Shown here piece after piece: positions 9,601 through 16,651 of a stretch of 46,347 nucleotides of DNA. Within the stretch, counting starts at the first letter, position 1; each line of letters starts with the position of its first letter. A model generated the notes under the pieces. It was not told the DNA's origin. It searched no databases and saw only the letters and a list, made by a program, of their open reading frames with translations. The stretch comes from Oceanispirochaeta sp. (lineage in GTDB: Bacteria; Spirochaetota; Spirochaetia; DSM-2461): contig NZ_JAQIBL010000077.1 of assembly GCF_027859075.1 (NCBI RefSeq), positions 1-46,347 of the forward strand. The letters run 5' to 3'. The translations under genes were made by a program, and so were the position numbers.

Positions 9601-10673
9601 GTTTGAATAATATTGAAATTGTTACGGCGGGCACAGCTGTTTACCTGACCGCTAAAAGTTCCTTATTTTCTCCTCTGTCAGAACAATTCAGCTCTCAGGA
9701 TTTTACGGTCTATGTAACCAACAAGAAGGGGATTGAGAAATGGACTCTGAAAATAAAGGATTCTGAAAACACTGTCGTTAAGACTATCAGTGGTAGGGCT
9801 GTGACTCCCCCTCTGTTGACCTGGGATGGGCGCAGTGATAGCGGAAGTCTTCTTGAAGGAAGCTTCACAGCTGAGCTTCAGCTTGTTTACAGTAAAGGAA
9901 ACAAGCCAGTGGCTCTCAGCCGTGAGTTTTTACTGGACAATAGTGCTCCCCTGGTAGGCATTGAACTTTCACCTGTCCCATTTTCACCGGATGATGATAA
10001 TGTGGATGACGAGCTGAAGATTGGATTGAGTGTTCGGGACCTGTCTCCCATAAGGGACTGGGAGATGACGATACGGGACCCTAAGGGAAAAGAATTCATA
10101 ACATTCGGCGGCAGGGGACGTCCCTCTGAAAGAATCATCTGGGATGGACGATCCCGTCAGGGGGAGCTGGTTCAGTCGGCAGAAGATTATCCCTATGAAA
10201 TCAGGGTTACAGATTTCCTGGGTCATTCCACAGCAGAAAAAGGGTTAATTCCCGTAGATATTCTGGTGATCCGTGAGGGAAATCAACTGAAAGTCAGAAT
10301 TTCCAACATCACCTTTCAACCCTATAAAGCGGCTCTTGTTTCAGAAGGAGATCATGGTAATAAGAATAGGGAAGTACTGAAACGCCTGTCGGAAGTCCTT
10401 AAAAAATACGGATCCTATGGTATTGTTATTGAAGGTCACGCTGTGAGTGAGTATTATAACAACCCTGTCCGGGCTGCCAGAGAAGAAAAAGAAGAACTCC
10501 AGCCCCTTTCACTGTCACGCGCAGTCACTGTGAAAGAATACCTGAATACACAGGGCATACAGGAATCAAGAATGAATGTCATCGGTAAGGGAGGGACTGA
10601 ACCTGTCGTACCCCACAGTGACTTGGAGAACAGATGGAAAAACAGGAGAGTCGAATTCATCCTGATAAAATGA
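6651..10673 (+). CDS. Giant cell-envelope protein: UPF0164/FadL-like N-terminus, eight FlgD-type Ig repeats, C-terminal OmpA domain
   Basis: About 1340 residues. A Sec signal (RIKK followed by a hydrophobic stretch ending SIAA) leads into about 300 residues resembling the spirochaetal UPF0164/FadL-like group (AYPLYSPLFLGSGA, then PQAASINPAA), which suggests an outer-membrane barrel. Next come eight Ig-like FlgD/CHU_C-type repeats, each opening with an SP[DNG] calcium-site-like motif and closing with W-D-G and P-D-G-x-Y. The C-terminus is OmpA-like, with the helix LSLSRAVTVKEYL and final NRRVEF, and should bind peptidoglycan. The start is uncertain: ATG 6651 directly follows AGGAG, while GTG 6657 lies 6 bases after it and may be the true start; the frame is open up to TTG 6612. 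A role in tying the outer membrane to the wall is inferred. Confidence 0.82.
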   Translation: MTVNNRIKKTTILLWMAMFLTFSIAADSSGELAYPLYSPLFLGSGASVTRMDSPQAASINPAASANVQRVILDLNYINLSGWEESGMGHAVNTALAYPSKYGVFTGALHFLTTEALNAPSMDFGTFGSVNAAFSKEIYKDFYTGFSLSSALGTDMDWGAGLNIGFIHKPGTIGKMKNFRWAGSFNQIGKGYGSVKSGTYLNAVPNNLTLQLGAGFDIIDKKDFTWAINGDIALPTFSDVKVELGQTITIQKNLSIATSSSVILSDSIEGNYQTLIPSIGISYNYSFKPKGEEKTRKQTSEIEFQASGAPLYNGVVAIGAGATIPFGVRDTNPPEISYDYKDPIYISPNLNGVQDELDFPYSVKDERYIMGYTFSVYNEDGTLVKEFKNKDERPENESFKNIFDRLFAAKNGTGLPETFRWDGVMESGEIAPDGTYSVQMSFRDDNDNQSESEKMTVVLDTVPPVISLEKPQGTGLIFSPDGDGNKEKLFIKQNGSSENLWTAAIRNLDGSVVKSIKIESNSPESFYWDGTDDQGIIVPDGVYSYEIESTDPSGNHVSEKLENILVNTEQPPVNLTIDNAWLSPGNTDGIDTINFGPVIPVTSGIIEWELQVQDMQGKSFWSYNNRRLGILEVPKIINYTGDAGVNGRLAEGRYRGYLTIQYQNGYTPEAYSPGFTVDTSAPIGRVSGDQILSPDGDGFKDTLTLSLDTSEEDYWEGFIRSSKNETVKSYFWRGKADPQIVWDGRDQEGRSVPDGKYNFYLEAFDKAGNRGISPAHSFSLDTREMSAKISVSEDAFSPDNNGVKDEVTFFTVIDNPETVESWTLKVLSERDKSTVKTWKGSGKAALTYTWKGEGDSGGKVVDGTYKAELTLVYQKGDRPVVQTTLFEKDTVPPVLNVQSDKTLFSPDNDGLGDSILIRQSSSQEAEITARMMDDAGNTIRSWFWKNRPEDLNWDGKDENGNIVPDGLYQYKLSSSDAAGNSSEISLNNIEIVTAGTAVYLTAKSSLFSPLSEQFSSQDFTVYVTNKKGIEKWTLKIKDSENTVVKTISGRAVTPPLLTWDGRSDSGSLLEGSFTAELQLVYSKGNKPVALSREFLLDNSAPLVGIELSPVPFSPDDDNVDDELKIGLSVRDLSPIRDWEMTIRDPKGKEFITFGGRGRPSERIIWDGRSRQGELVQSAEDYPYEIRVTDFLGHSTAEKGLIPVDILVIREGNQLKVRISNITFQPYKAALVSEGDHGNKNREVLKRLSEVLKKYGSYGIVIEGHAVSEYYNNPVRAAREEKEELQPLSLSRAVTVKEYLNTQGIQESRMNVIGKGGTEPVVPHSDLENRWKNRRVEFILIK
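7686..10260 (+). repeat. Eight tandem Ig-like (FlgD_ig/CHU_C type) coding repeats arranged as a two-domain super-repeat
   Basis: The Ser codons of the repeat-opening motif are at 7686, 8082, 8394, 8724, 9036, 9360, 9669 and 9984. Repeats 2, 4 and 6 share one subtype (ending with D-x-x-G-N), and repeats 3, 5 and 7 another (E-x-W-x-L near the start and a Y-x-x-G-x-x-P segment near the end). The distance between same-type copies is 642, 636, 642 and 633 bases, so the unit of duplication is a domain pair of about 212 residues. Confidence 0.8.
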
Positions 10674-12841
10674 CCCAATACAATCTATTTGCAGCCTGCC
10701 CCTTATACTTAGAAGACCTTCTGGAAGAGGAAGTGATTCAATGGGGCGGCTGTATAGAAAAAAGGACGACCGGAGGTCTGTCTTTTACAGCCACATTGGA
10801 GTCTATCTATAAATTTTGTCTTCATACCCGTGTTGCTGGACACCTTCTCCTGCTCCTTCATGAGTTTAATCTGACAGAGCAGCTGGATTCCATAAGCAAG
10901 GAAGCCATGAGCTTCCCCTGGGATACCATAATGGCTCCGGATGCCACCTTTTCCTGTAGAGCCTCTGCCAAAGGGCGGGGGAACATTAACCAGCAACTGG
11001 CTACTCTGAAACTGAAAGACGGTGTCGCAGACTACTGGAGGGAAAAAACAGGGAGCCGTCCTGATGTTGACCGGCAGAATCCGGATATCAAGGTACAGGT
11101 TCATGTTCAAGACTCTATCAAGGGGCAGATCTATCTAGATCTTTCAGGAGAAAGCCTTTCAAACAGAGGATACAGATTGGATTCATCCATGGCAGCCTTA
11201 AGAGAAAATACGGCGGCAGGACTGCTTCTCCGTTCAGGTTGGAAGACTTTCAGCCGGGAAAAAGCCATCCTCATCGATCCCATGTGCGGCAGCGGTACCC
11301 TTCTTGTTGAAGCAGCCATGATCGCAGCAGATCTGCCGGCAAATCTCTATAGAAACCATTATGGTTTTATGAACTGGAAATCCCATGATCAGGATCTTTG
11401 GGAAGAGATCACCGATCAGGCGGAAGAAGAGTGGAATAAAGGGTTGGAAAACCTTCCGAGAATAACGGGCTATGATATCGATAAAAAGGCGATTGCTTCG
11501 GCCACTGAGAATGTAAAAAGAGCTGGTCTTGAAAAATATATTCATGTAGAAAAGAGGTCACTGGAAGAGTTTTCTCTGACAGAAGCACAAATATCCGCTC
11601 CTAAAGGTTTAATTGTTACCAATCCGCCCTACGGTGTGAGACTCGGTGAAAAAAATGAAATCTACTCCCTTTACCGGAATATAGGAGATATGGCCAGAGA
11701 TCCTCAATTAAAAGGGTGGAATCTTACGGTCATTTCAAATGATAATTCTCTCCTCAAGGCGATTGGTCTGCGCCATAGCCGGGAAAACAAAATCATGAAT
11801 GGAGCTCTCTCCTGTTTTATCTATCATTATGAATTATTCGGAAGTGAGAAAAAAAAGAAAGACCTGGATACGAATCATCAACCGGAAGAACAGAAACTGA
11901 GCAATGAAGGAATTCAGTTCCAGAACAGGCTTATAAAAAGAAAAAAACACCTCGGGAAGTGGTTAAAAAGAGAAGAAATCAGTTGTTATAGACTCTATGA
12001 TGTGGATTTGCCCAATTTTAATTTTGCCATTGATGTCTATGAAAACAAATGGATTCATATACAGGAGTATAAGCCTCCTGTCACCGTTGATATGGTAAGA
12101 TCTGAAGAGCGGACAAAAGAAGCCCTTACCATATTGAAGGATCTTTTTTCACTGCAGAGTAACCTAATCTTCCTGAAGCAGAGACGCAGACAAAAAGGCC
12201 AGGACCAGTATCGTCCCCTAGGATCACAGGGAGAACGTTTTCTGATTCGGGAATGGGGCCAAAGAATCTGGGTAAATTTTACGGATTACCTGGATACTGG
12301 AATATTCCTTGACCATAGGAATATTCGCCGGTACCTGCTGGAAAACAGCTCCGGAAAATCAATGCTAAACCTTTTTGCCTATACCTGTACAGCCAGTTTG
12401 ATGGCTGCAGCTGGAGGAGCCTCCAAGGTTGTCTCTGTTGACAGCTCCAAAACATATCTTGCCTGGGGCCGTGATAACTTCAGCCTGAACAGCTTGAGAA
12501 GCCCATCATTTATTTTTGATCAATCTGACAGCTTTAAATGGTTAAGGTCAAATACTGGTTTTTTCGATATAATCTTTCTGGACCCTCCCACATTTTCAAA
12601 CTCGAAATCCAGAACTTCTGTTTTTGATATCCAGAATGATCATTGTGCTCTGATTCATCTATGCATGAAGAAACTGAATAAAGATGGTTTATTGATTTTC
12701 TCGAACAACTACAGACAATTTGAAATGGATAAGGAAATCCTTGATGAATATAACATTTCCGAAGAGACAAAGTGGACGGATTCAGAAGATTTTCAAAAGA
12801 AAAAGTCTGGCCACCGCTGTTGGTTTATCCGCATTAAATAA
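10634..12841 (+). CDS. rlmL: Bifunctional 23S rRNA methyltransferase RlmKL
   Basis: A 735-residue fusion like E. coli RlmKL (YcbY, 702 residues), which makes m2G2445 and m7G2069 in 23S rRNA. An N-terminal THUMP region precedes the RlmL-type domain with IDPMCGSGTLL (214-224) and TNPPYG (329-334). The RlmK-type C-terminal domain has MLNLFAYT (577-584) and LDPPTF (649-654). Two starts compete. ATG 10634 has TTGGAG 5 bases upstream and overlaps the previous gene by 40 bases. ATG 10670 overlaps the previous stop as ATGA and gives an N-terminus (MTQYNLFAACP) closer to known family members. The gene is probably cotranscribed with the OmpA fusion. Confidence 0.93.
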   Translation: MEKQESRIHPDKMTQYNLFAACPLYLEDLLEEEVIQWGGCIEKRTTGGLSFTATLESIYKFCLHTRVAGHLLLLLHEFNLTEQLDSISKEAMSFPWDTIMAPDATFSCRASAKGRGNINQQLATLKLKDGVADYWREKTGSRPDVDRQNPDIKVQVHVQDSIKGQIYLDLSGESLSNRGYRLDSSMAALRENTAAGLLLRSGWKTFSREKAILIDPMCGSGTLLVEAAMIAADLPANLYRNHYGFMNWKSHDQDLWEEITDQAEEEWNKGLENLPRITGYDIDKKAIASATENVKRAGLEKYIHVEKRSLEEFSLTEAQISAPKGLIVTNPPYGVRLGEKNEIYSLYRNIGDMARDPQLKGWNLTVISNDNSLLKAIGLRHSRENKIMNGALSCFIYHYELFGSEKKKKDLDTNHQPEEQKLSNEGIQFQNRLIKRKKHLGKWLKREEISCYRLYDVDLPNFNFAIDVYENKWIHIQEYKPPVTVDMVRSEERTKEALTILKDLFSLQSNLIFLKQRRRQKGQDQYRPLGSQGERFLIREWGQRIWVNFTDYLDTGIFLDHRNIRRYLLENSSGKSMLNLFAYTCTASLMAAAGGASKVVSVDSSKTYLAWGRDNFSLNSLRSPSFIFDQSDSFKWLRSNTGFFDIIFLDPPTFSNSKSRTSVFDIQNDHCALIHLCMKKLNKDGLLIFSNNYRQFEMDKEILDEYNISEETKWTDSEDFQKKKSGHRCWFIRIK

Positions 12842-12852
12842 ACAGAATGGAA

Positions 12853-12881
12853 TTGTATAACTGAAAATCTGCGTATATTAT
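12853..12881 (+). promoter_or_regulatory. Candidate promoter before the small membrane protein gene
   Basis: TTGTAT (12853-12858), 17 bases, then TATTAT (12876-12881). The ATG at 12888 lies 6 bases further on with no Shine-Dalgarno sequence between, so a leaderless message is possible. The -35 match is weak (three of six). Confidence 0.3.
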
Positions 12882-12887
12882 GTATGT

Positions 12888-13016
12888 ATGTTTTGGAGAA
12901 GAATTATTACATCTGTTATGTTCGCTCTGGGGATCGCCCTCATTTTACGCAGTCTTCTTAATATAATACCGATATTAAGAAACAGAAAAAAAAATGAGGA
13001 TACAGAGGATGAATGA
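12888..13016 (+). CDS. Small single-span membrane protein (42 residues)
   Basis: This short frame encodes a basic start (MFWRR), a hydrophobic span of about 20 residues (IITSVMFALGIALILRSLL), a basic stretch (RNRKK) and an acidic tail (NEDTEDE). This is the composition of a real single-pass membrane peptide rather than a random frame. The stop codon falls just inside the next gene, giving an 8-base overlap with its preferred start at 13009, as is usual for coupled genes in this window. There is no ribosome binding site before ATG 12888. No family was recognised. It may act with the unknown protein encoded next. Confidence 0.5.
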   Translation: MFWRRIITSVMFALGIALILRSLLNIIPILRNRKKNEDTEDE

Positions 13017-14775
13017 AGATTCTGTAAACGAGGAAACCTCAAAGCTTCCTTCGGTGTTCCAGATGGATTTGCAGAAAAGAGAAGAATTTCTCTCTCAGGT
13101 CGGTAGTTTCACCCAGGAGCAACGAAGGATCTTTCACAGGATCTGCGATTTTTATGATCCTGTTCTTGATTACAATCGATTTGTTCTTCATGCAGGAAAA
13201 GACATTCTTTTTGCAAACAACCAGATCGAAATAATGATGAGGAAAATCAAGAATGCCCACTATGGTCTGCTAAAGTTCCGCTTGATTGATGGAGAACTCA
13301 AAGCAGATAAAATTATCGTGACCAACAGAGATTCCCGAGAATTTTACATCAACCTGATTGAAGACGAAATTCAAAGAAATCTAATGGATGATTCACGGTC
13401 ATTTCTGAAACTCCCGGACCTGGAAGAACAAAACCAGAGAGTACCCTTTGATTTTGTGGATACAATGCATCCTGAATCACTAAGCCCATCTTTTATCAAA
13501 CTCAATAAGAATGAAGCCCGAATTTATACCATGCCTCTCAAGACGGGAGCCCCCTTGCTGGCAACATCAGGATCTTTGGGAGACTTGATTGAGCTCAGTC
13601 AGATCCGCATCAAATCTTATCTGAACAATACTTCCTTCATATCGATTATCTCCCGATATATGAATATAAAAATCAGTGATATTCAGAGGCAGCTGAGTGG
13701 CAAGGATCGATCCTTTTGGCTCAATCTGGCGACTAATATATTTCAAAATAAAGAGGACCTTCAATTACGCCTCAAGCACCTGGAAGACACTCTGTTTCAA
13801 GGGAGTGAAATTATTTTTCACTATTATACAAATTGTTTAAAGGAAGAAAAGCAGGAAAGAGAGGACAATGCTGCCAAGTATGCGGCCCTGGATGAAGTGT
13901 GCATGGAGATTCTTCAAAAAGAAAACTTTCTTATCACAGATGAAGATCTGATCAAGATATTGGAACCCTATGCAAAAAAATGGGAGGGATTTAAAGAGTA
14001 TTTTTTTGAATCGGCAGTCAAGATGAATAATAAAATCGGCCTTCCTCTCATATTGAATATGGATGCACATTATATTCACAGGGACCATGTTTATCCTTTT
14101 TTCCGCTCTGAACTCTCCATTCAATCCAAGGAATTGAAGTTATATTATATTCAGCTTATGGAAAGGATGCTCCGAACCGGGAACAAAGATAGAATAACCG
14201 TTTTTTATACAAGAGAGACATTCAAAGAAGACGTCATGGATATGATCAGAAAAGAGGCCCCGATTCTTGCTGAATTTCTGATCAAACCAAAAATTGTATC
14301 CGAAGGGATTGTTCATTACTTCAAGAATCTAAAAAAAGTCCGGGATGTAAATAAAATCAAGGATTTCATGAATAATTTTTTTGATCAGGGCATCATCCGT
14401 TTTAAAGATACAGATTTTCTACTCAATCTTTACCTTCTTGAAATTTTTGATGAAGCCTATAAATTTCTTTCCTGGTGGAAAAAAATGGTTCTTCGTCTTT
14501 CCGGCAGGAAAGATAGTTTTATTAATCAATTTTCCGGACTTTCAAGTAAAGAAGATTTGCCTCCTCTCAATATGATGAACCCAAAGAAGTCAATTTCTAA
14601 AAGATCACTCGATTCCTACCAAAGGATAGGCAAAACCCGCAAAAATGATAAATCAAAAAACGATGGACAGACCAGACGAAAAAACCAGGACCTCTCCCAG
14701 AAAATGTATAGTGTAAAACAAAGGGAAAAGGCCTGGCTTGAGTTTGAAGATGCTTTTCATAGGAAGAATCAATAA
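13009..14775 (+). CDS. Large cytoplasmic protein of unknown function with a basic C-terminal tail
   Basis: I do not recognise this protein. It has 588 residues from ATG 13009, which has GAGGA at 12996-13000 8 bases upstream; ATG 12994 is an alternative giving 593 residues. There is no signal peptide or membrane helix. The N-terminal 200 residues look mixed alpha/beta, the middle is mostly helical, and about 70 residues before the C-terminus are very rich in Lys, Arg, Ser and Asn and likely disordered. A short aromatic and charged segment (REKAWLEFEDAFHRK) closes the chain. It sits between a small membrane peptide and the chemotaxis block, and could be an adaptor at the membrane, but this is only a guess from position. 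Confidence 0.8.
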   Translation: MNEDSVNEETSKLPSVFQMDLQKREEFLSQVGSFTQEQRRIFHRICDFYDPVLDYNRFVLHAGKDILFANNQIEIMMRKIKNAHYGLLKFRLIDGELKADKIIVTNRDSREFYINLIEDEIQRNLMDDSRSFLKLPDLEEQNQRVPFDFVDTMHPESLSPSFIKLNKNEARIYTMPLKTGAPLLATSGSLGDLIELSQIRIKSYLNNTSFISIISRYMNIKISDIQRQLSGKDRSFWLNLATNIFQNKEDLQLRLKHLEDTLFQGSEIIFHYYTNCLKEEKQEREDNAAKYAALDEVCMEILQKENFLITDEDLIKILEPYAKKWEGFKEYFFESAVKMNNKIGLPLILNMDAHYIHRDHVYPFFRSELSIQSKELKLYYIQLMERMLRTGNKDRITVFYTRETFKEDVMDMIRKEAPILAEFLIKPKIVSEGIVHYFKNLKKVRDVNKIKDFMNNFFDQGIIRFKDTDFLLNLYLLEIFDEAYKFLSWWKKMVLRLSGRKDSFINQFSGLSSKEDLPPLNMMNPKKSISKRSLDSYQRIGKTRKNDKSKNDGQTRRKNQDLSQKMYSVKQREKAWLEFEDAFHRKNQ

Positions 14776-14803
14776 TATACGCATTTTTCAATCTGATCTG
14801 TTC

Positions 14804-14809
14804 TATAAT
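14804..14809 (+). promoter_or_regulatory. Consensus -10 box before the HPt gene
   Basis: A perfect TATAAT lies in the 41-base gap after the unknown gene. The HPt start codon is 7 bases downstream and has no Shine-Dalgarno sequence. No convincing -35 box was found at the usual distance. Confidence 0.35.
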
Positions 14810-14816
14810 TTGATGT

Positions 14817-15176
14817 ATGAAGAATCTTGAAATCTTTAAAATAGAAAATCTTTTTCATTATACCGAATATGACAAGGAGCTGGCATCTCAAATGATGCAA
14901 ATGGCCATTGTTGATATTCCGGTCTTCTTTAAGAGTGCAGAAGAGAGTTTGATTCAAAAAAAAAATGAAGCAGCCCGGCGATTACTTCATAAAATTAAAG
15001 GCATCGCCGGTGTGATCGGAGCAGAAAGAATACACTCTTTGAGTCAGGACTGCGAAGCATCACTTCAAGCACAATCAGACGATGACAATATCACAATATT
15101 GATAAATATCCTTAAAACTGAAATAGAACTATTCTGCCACACTGATGAAGTGAATGATGTTGCAGGATTAGCATGA
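14817..15176 (+). CDS. Stand-alone histidine phosphotransfer (HPt) protein
   Basis: A 119-residue, all-helical protein with the HPt signature LLHKIKGIAGVIGA, where His58 is the expected phosphoacceptor and K-G-x-A-G follows. Free HPt proteins shuttle phosphoryl groups between hybrid kinases and response regulators. The gene directly precedes cheD (ATGA overlap at 15173-15176) and the chemotaxis operon, so it may feed phosphate into or out of the CheA/CheY system. Other partners could be the hybrid kinase at the window end or the receiver encoded at 23863. Confidence 0.85.
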   Translation: MKNLEIFKIENLFHYTEYDKELASQMMQMAIVDIPVFFKSAEESLIQKKNEAARRLLHKIKGIAGVIGAERIHSLSQDCEASLQAQSDDDNITILINILKTEIELFCHTDEVNDVAGLA

Positions 15177-15766
15177 TCGAACACAAAAATCATAAATTGA
15201 ACCGGAATGAAATTATTCTTCACCCGGGTGACTATTTCTCTTCCCATGAAAGGATCATCATATCGACAATTCTGGGATCCTGTATTTCAGTGGCTCTCAT
15301 CGACAGTGAGAATAAATGGGGAGGTATGAACCATTTCCTTCTTCCCCGGATGTCCGTGAATAACCCCGATAACATCCTAAAAGATAAAAATGCACGCTAT
15401 GGTGTTCATGCAATGGAGTTACTCATTAATGACCTTTTGAAAATGGGATCCAGGAAGAATCATTTGGTTGCCAAAGTGTTTGGAGGCGGATCTGTCCTGA
15501 ATTTCGACTCCCCTGATAAAAAAAACATAGGTTTTTTCAACATACAGTTTATATTTCAATTTTTGACAAATGAGAGGATTCCTGTGACTGCATCGGATAC
15601 AGGGGAATATTGCGGCAGAAAAGTTCTCTTCTTTCCTGACACAGGTAAGGTTCTGGTAAAGAAACTGCAGTCCAGTAAAGTGATATCTGATATTAAGAAA
15701 GAGGAGATGAAAGCAGCAATTTATTTGAATAAGAAAAAAGAGGAGCAGAAAATCATTCTTTTTTGA
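15173..15766 (+). CDS. cheD: Chemotaxis receptor glutamine deamidase CheD
   Basis: A 197-residue protein. CheD converts specific receptor Gln residues to Glu and can bind CheC. Catalytic Cys37 lies in STILGSC and His54 in GGMNHFLLP; Ser31/Thr32 occupy the place of the third catalytic residue, and the later SDTGE-GRKV segment fits the family. The start overlaps the HPt stop by 4 bases, with AGGA a few bases upstream. No CheC and no ordinary receptor is encoded in the window, so the substrate must be elsewhere or atypical. A Lys-rich C-terminal tail extends beyond the usual length of about 160 residues. Confidence 0.93.
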   Translation: MIEHKNHKLNRNEIILHPGDYFSSHERIIISTILGSCISVALIDSENKWGGMNHFLLPRMSVNNPDNILKDKNARYGVHAMELLINDLLKMGSRKNHLVAKVFGGGSVLNFDSPDKKNIGFFNIQFIFQFLTNERIPVTASDTGEYCGRKVLFFPDTGKVLVKKLQSSKVISDIKKEEMKAAIYLNKKKEEQKIILF

Positions 15767-15882
15767 AGAATTTCAAGTATCATTTATATAGGTATTATAA
15801 AATTTTCTAGAATTGAAGATAAGAAAAGAAAATGATAGACTTTATTTGGTAGATGCACTGAATGTCTAGATTATCTGGGAAG

Positions 15883-15918
15883 TTCAGGACACTGACTAAA
15901 GTACCTCAGTTTCCTGAA
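15883..15918. other. Stem-loop in the cheD-cheY gap
   Basis: The 227-base gap between cheD and cheY holds TTCAGGACACTG (15883-15894) facing CAGTTTCCTGAA (15907-15918). Eleven of twelve pairs match, around a 12-base loop. No T-run follows on either strand, so it is not a standard intrinsic terminator. It could be a leader RNA structure, a protein site or a weak terminator. The rest of the gap is AT-rich with no convincing gene; TTGACC at 15932 lacks a good -10 partner. Confidence 0.5.
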
Positions 15919-15993
15919 TATAAGTAAAATTTTGACCATCAGTGAAATAAGTAATGTTACAGCATAGAAATAAAGCAGAATAAGGGTACAGGT

Positions 15994-16359
15994 ATGAAAA
16001 AAATTCTAATTGTTGATGATTCACGTACTGTTCGAGAAAGTCTAAAGTTCTTCCTTACAGAGGGAGGATATGAGGTCATTGAAGGAACTGATGGTCAGGA
16101 TGCACTTAATGTAGTAACGGGTCAGAACTGTGACCTGGTCATTACAGATGTAAATATGCCGAATATGGATGGCCTGACTCTCATATCCAAATTACGGCAG
16201 ATGAAGGAATTCAAATTTACTCCTATTCTGGTTCTTACCACGGAATCTCAACAGAGCATCATGGAAAAAGGCAAAGAATTGGGCGCAACCGGATGGATTG
16301 TAAAACCCTTTGATAACGAAAAGGTCATGGGAGTCATCAGGAAGGTCCTGGGAGATTGA
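15994..16359 (+). CDS. cheY: CheY-type single-domain response regulator
   Basis: A 121-residue receiver domain only. The acidic pocket is Asp8-Asp9, the phosphoacceptor Asp52 (VITDVNMPNMDG), the switch Thr82/83 and the Lys104 of VKPF. It is the likely target of CheA in this operon and may act on the flagellar motor or another output. AAGGG lies 7 bases before the ATG. It heads the six-gene chemotaxis operon and is separated from cheD by a gap with a stem-loop. Confidence 0.9.
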   Translation: MKKILIVDDSRTVRESLKFFLTEGGYEVIEGTDGQDALNVVTGQNCDLVITDVNMPNMDGLTLISKLRQMKEFKFTPILVLTTESQQSIMEKGKELGATGWIVKPFDNEKVMGVIRKVLGD

Positions 16360-16361
16360 AT

Positions 16362-16646
16362 ATGGCTGAGGAAAAAAACAAAACTGTTCAATTCAAAGGT
16401 AATCTTGATATACGGCAAGCCGAATCGATGCATGATATTCTAAAAAAATACCGCTCTGGAAGCATAGAGCTGATTCTGGATTTAAGCGGAGCCGAAGATA
16501 TTGATTTTGCAATTATTCAGCTGCTTTACAGTTTTAAAGTATCTCTGAAAGAAGACAAAAGAAAAGTGTTACTCAAAGGTATGAACCAGAAAATTGCAGA
16601 CAAAATCAAACTATGCGATTTTCATGATCTTCTGTTGAGGAGCTGA
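16362..16646 (+). CDS. STAS-domain protein lacking the usual phospho-serine
   Basis: A 94-residue protein with a STAS fold pattern (LILDLSGAEDID, then a helix and VLLKGMNQKIADKIKLC), like anti-sigma factor antagonists. In partner-switching STAS proteins the motif after the strand is D-S-S-G; here it reads D-F-A-I, so the phosphorylatable Ser is absent. This points to a constitutive binding or scaffold role rather than a kinase/phosphatase switch. ATG 16362 is chosen because GGAG lies 7 bases upstream; an in-frame TTG at 16356 is less likely. It sits between cheY and cheA, an arrangement seen in some accessory chemotaxis clusters. Confidence 0.8.
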   Translation: MAEEKNKTVQFKGNLDIRQAESMHDILKKYRSGSIELILDLSGAEDIDFAIIQLLYSFKVSLKEDKRKVLLKGMNQKIADKIKLCDFHDLLLRS

Positions 16647-16651
16647 AAAAA

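Noticed and set aside
15883-15918. Intrinsic terminator for cheD
   Set aside because: The stem is good, but no T-run follows on the plus strand.
15925-15950. Sigma-28 flagellar promoter before cheY
   Set aside because: TAAA at 15925 is well spaced, but the -10 part matches the consensus in only about half of its positions.
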